DNA from: an uncultured Pseudoflavonifractor sp.
Lineage (GTDB): Bacteria > Bacillota > Clostridia > Oscillospirales > Oscillospiraceae
Direction of reading: 5' to 3'
NCBI GenBank assembly: GCA_947383685.1
Contig: CANDEE010000075.1
Coordinates: forward strand, 1-6,846
Length of the DNA stretch: 6,846 nucleotides
Both the position numbers and the translations under genes were made by a program. Of this stretch, positions 5,380 to 6,846 are shown one piece after another (position 1 is the stretch's first letter; each line of letters begins with the position of its first letter). Under the pieces are notes generated by a model. That model saw only the letters and a list, made by a program, of their open reading frames with translations, was not told where the DNA came from and searched no databases.

Positions 5380-5601
5380 GTGGGGTTTGAATGGAAAGGC
5401 AAATTGTTTGGCGCGTTTTCAAAAATCAGAAAAGCTCCCGAATCTTTGCTTCAGAGCTTGATCGTACAGCTTGAGGTAGAGGATCAGGAAGACACCGAAA
5501 AGTGGTATGACACCGCCGATGAGGCCCTGGAGTTCATGATCGATGGAGACAGACTGAGAGGCGTTATTACAAAAGTTACCGCCTGGGACCGAACGATTTG
5601 A
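5380..5601 (+). CDS. Hypothetical protein, probably the C-terminal piece of a broken gene
   Basis: This 73-codon open frame has a believable protein composition: GFEWKGKLFGAFSKIRKAP, then an acidic stretch EVEDQEDTEKWYDTADEALE (residues about 36-55), ending in RLRGVITKVTAWDRTI. I do not recognise the family, and there is no signal peptide, membrane segment or catalytic motif. The only available start is GTG 5380, which has no Shine-Dalgarno. The frame is open upstream to TGA 5224-5226, and the bases just before the GTG also read plausibly (FIWRLTNSGE). The true start is therefore doubtful, and a truncated gene is more likely than an intact small one. Its A+T-richer codons (AGA, AAA, GTA, TTG) differ from the neighbouring genes, which hints at later arrival. 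A symmetric terminator follows at 5653. Confidence 0.4.
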   Translation: MGFEWKGKLFGAFSKIRKAPESLLQSLIVQLEVEDQEDTEKWYDTADEALEFMIDGDRLRGVITKVTAWDRTI

Positions 5602-5652
5602 CCTCTCTGTGATACCCGTCAGCTTTGCAGCGTCTATTTTGTCCGGTATTTC

Positions 5653-5686
5653 AAAACCCCCGGTTCCTTTTGGAACCGGGGGTTTT
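5653..5686. terminator. Bidirectional intrinsic terminator between converging genes
   Basis: AAAACCCCCGGTTCC (5653-5667) pairs perfectly with GGAACCGGGGGTTTT (5672-5686) around a TTTT loop. The A-rich and T-rich outer arms give a T-run on either strand. It lies 51 bases past the plus-strand open frame and 10 bases past the stop of the minus-strand binding-protein gene, so it can end both transcripts. Confidence 0.85.
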
Positions 5687-5696
5687 GTGTGGTTTC

Positions 5697-6512
5697 CTAT
5701 TCCGCTTTGGAAATGTCGGCGCCAAAATACTGGACGGACAGCTCTGAAAGAACGCCGTCCTCCGCCAGCTCCCCCAGCGCCTTGTTCACCGCCTCCCGGA
5801 GGGCGGCGGTCTCCTCCCCCTTCCGCAGAGGAATGGCTACGCTGTCGGCCTCGGCAGCCAGGCAGGCGATCTTCAGGTCGGCCTCGGGATGCTGGGCCAT
5901 ATAGTCGTAGTAGGTCACCTCAGCGTTGAGGGTGGCGTCAATGCGGCCTGAGTAAAGCAGCTCAAAGGTTGCCGCCAGGTCATCCACTCCCGTCACCTCC
6001 GCCCCATAGGAGCGGGCTGTCTCAGCGTAGGTGGAGGAAATGGTATTGGCGGTCTTTTTCCCCTCGAGATCCTCCATGGTGGTAATGGTTTCATTGTCCC
6101 CCTTCACAATGACCGCCATTCGGTTATAGGCGTAGGGATCGGAAAAATCATACTTTTCCGCCCGGTCGGGGGTAACGTCCACCCCGTTGACCATGATGTC
6201 ATAGCGGCCCGCGTCCAGGCCCGCCAGCAGGCCGTCCCACTCCCCTTCCACGAAGGTGGCGGTGACTCCCAGCTTCTCCGCGATGGCCTGGGCCACCTCG
6301 GTATCGTAGCCCACCAGAGCGCCGCTTTCATCGTGGTAGGTCCAGGGAGCCCAGGTGCCCTCCATGGCTACCACGATCTCCCCCTTGGCCTGGATCGCAG
6401 CCAGCAGGTCATTGTCCTGGTCGGCCGCCTCAGGGGCCTGGGCGCCGCCGCAGGCAGAAAGAAGGGCCAGCAGAAGAACCCCGGCCAGGGCCGCTTTGAT
6501 CCTCTTTTTCAT
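5697..6512 (-). CDS. Polar amino-acid ABC transporter, lipoprotein substrate-binding protein
   Basis: This is the extracellular receptor of an amino-acid importer (SBP_bac_3 family), tethered to the membrane as a lipoprotein. The 271 residues begin with a signal peptide (MKKRIKAALAGVLLLALL) and lipobox LSAC, with C21 as the lipidated cysteine. The first lobe starts at about 45 (EIVVAMEGTWAPW). GVDVTPDRAEKYDFSDPYAY (110-129) holds R117, which aligns with the arginine that binds the ligand carboxylate in GlnH. The usual ligand-amine aspartate appears to be A197 (DATLNAEV), so the substrate cannot be named. ATG 6512 was chosen because AGGAGG (6527-6522) lies 9 bases upstream and the signal peptide starts there; the frame is open to 6674 but that part overlaps the ATPase gene. 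It follows the ATPase by 19 bases in one operon. Confidence 0.93.
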   Translation of the reverse strand: MKKRIKAALAGVLLLALLSACGGAQAPEAADQDNDLLAAIQAKGEIVVAMEGTWAPWTYHDESGALVGYDTEVAQAIAEKLGVTATFVEGEWDGLLAGLDAGRYDIMVNGVDVTPDRAEKYDFSDPYAYNRMAVIVKGDNETITTMEDLEGKKTANTISSTYAETARSYGAEVTGVDDLAATFELLYSGRIDATLNAEVTYYDYMAQHPEADLKIACLAAEADSVAIPLRKGEETAALREAVNKALGELAEDGVLSELSVQYFGADISKAE

Positions 6513-6531
6513 GTGGTTTTTCCTCCTTGTA

Positions 6532-6846
6532 TCATTCTTTCTCCCCGTGGAGGGTCCGCAGGAAAGCCCGGGTTCTCTTCTCCTTGGGGCGGGTAAAAAA
6601 TTCCTTGGAGGGGCCGCTTTCCAGCACCGCCCCATCGTCCATAAAAATAACCTTTGTGGATACGTTCTGGGCAAAATTCATTTCATGGGTCACCACCAGC
6701 ATGGTCATTCCCTCCTCCGCCAGCTTCCGCATGACGGCGAGGACTTCTCCGATCAGCTCCGGGTCAAGGGCAGAGGTGGGCTCGTCAAAATAGATGATCT
6801 CCGGGTCGGTGGCAAGGGCCCGGGCGATGGCCACCCGCTGCTGCTG
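6532..6846 (-). CDS. Amino-acid ABC transporter ATP-binding protein, C-terminal part, cut by window edge
   Basis: This is the cytoplasmic ATPase that drives the amino-acid importer whose receptor lies just downstream. The visible 104 codons begin inside the ABC signature (QQQRVAIARAL). Walker B with catalytic glutamate follows (IIYFDEPTSALDP), then the D-loop and the switch histidine in LVVTHEMNFA. The end, IFMDDGAVLESGPSKEFF and RTRAFL, is typical of GlnQ/HisP-type proteins of about 240-250 residues. Walker A lies outside the window. The true start is not visible, so a GTG at 6834 is not a real start. The stop at 6534-6532 leaves 19 bases before the binding-protein ATG, and the Shine-Dalgarno of that gene fills the gap. 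The permease is presumably further upstream on the minus strand, beyond the right edge. Confidence 0.95.
   Translation of the reverse strand, partial: QQQRVAIARALATDPEIIYFDEPTSALDPELIGEVLAVMRKLAEEGMTMLVVTHEMNFAQNVSTKVIFMDDGAVLESGPSKEFFTRPKEKRTRAFLRTLHGEKE

Noticed and set aside
6513..6674. A 54-codon longer N-terminus for the substrate-binding protein
   Set aside because: It overlaps the ATPase gene in another frame and would bury the signal peptide. A strong Shine-Dalgarno sits before ATG 6512.

Overview
The window suggests a spore-forming, fairly GC-rich Bacillota, most likely a gut clostridium of the Oscillospiraceae type. This is inferred from gene content and signals; no marker gene allows a firmer placement. 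The clues are strong Shine-Dalgarno sites, Bacillus-type LexA boxes, TTG starts, a CwlJ-type spore cortex hydrolase next to a GerQ-like protein, a tRNA gene that encodes its own CCA, and a lipoprotein-type amino-acid binding protein.

Layout from left to right. Bases 1-1670 (minus strand) carry two DNA-repair genes: the N-terminal 304 codons of uvrB, which runs off the left edge, and upstream of it radC. uvrB has a clear sigma-A promoter with a LexA box in the -35/-10 spacer and a second box just upstream, so it is very probably an SOS gene. Bases 1868-3240 (plus strand) hold a three-gene cluster: a small three-helix membrane protein of unknown function, a CwlJ-type cell wall hydrolase, and a GerQ-like spore coat protein. 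It ends at a strong hairpin terminator. In Bacillus, CwlJ depends on GerQ, so the pair reads as a cortex-lysis module for germination. Bases 3339-4829 (minus strand) hold malQ, a complete 4-alpha-glucanotransferase whose catalytic residues are all present.

Bases 4957-5031 are tRNA-Thr (anticodon CGT), divergent from malQ, with its own promoter and an immediate terminator. Bases 5078-5601 (plus strand) are the least ordinary part: short protein-like stretches in all three frames with stops between them, then a 73-codon open frame. This looks like a decayed gene downstream of the tRNA. A symmetric hairpin at 5653-5686 separates it from the last block. Bases 5697-6846 (minus strand) carry a polar amino-acid ABC transporter: the C-terminal part of the ATPase, which enters from the right edge, followed by its lipoprotein substrate-binding protein.

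I found no CRISPR array, insertion sequence, riboswitch or replication origin. Most of the window is ordinary chromosome. The points most worth a second look are the cwlJ/gerQ-like/membrane-protein cluster, the two-box uvrB promoter, the decayed gene beside tRNA-Thr, and the altered ligand-site residue in the binding protein.
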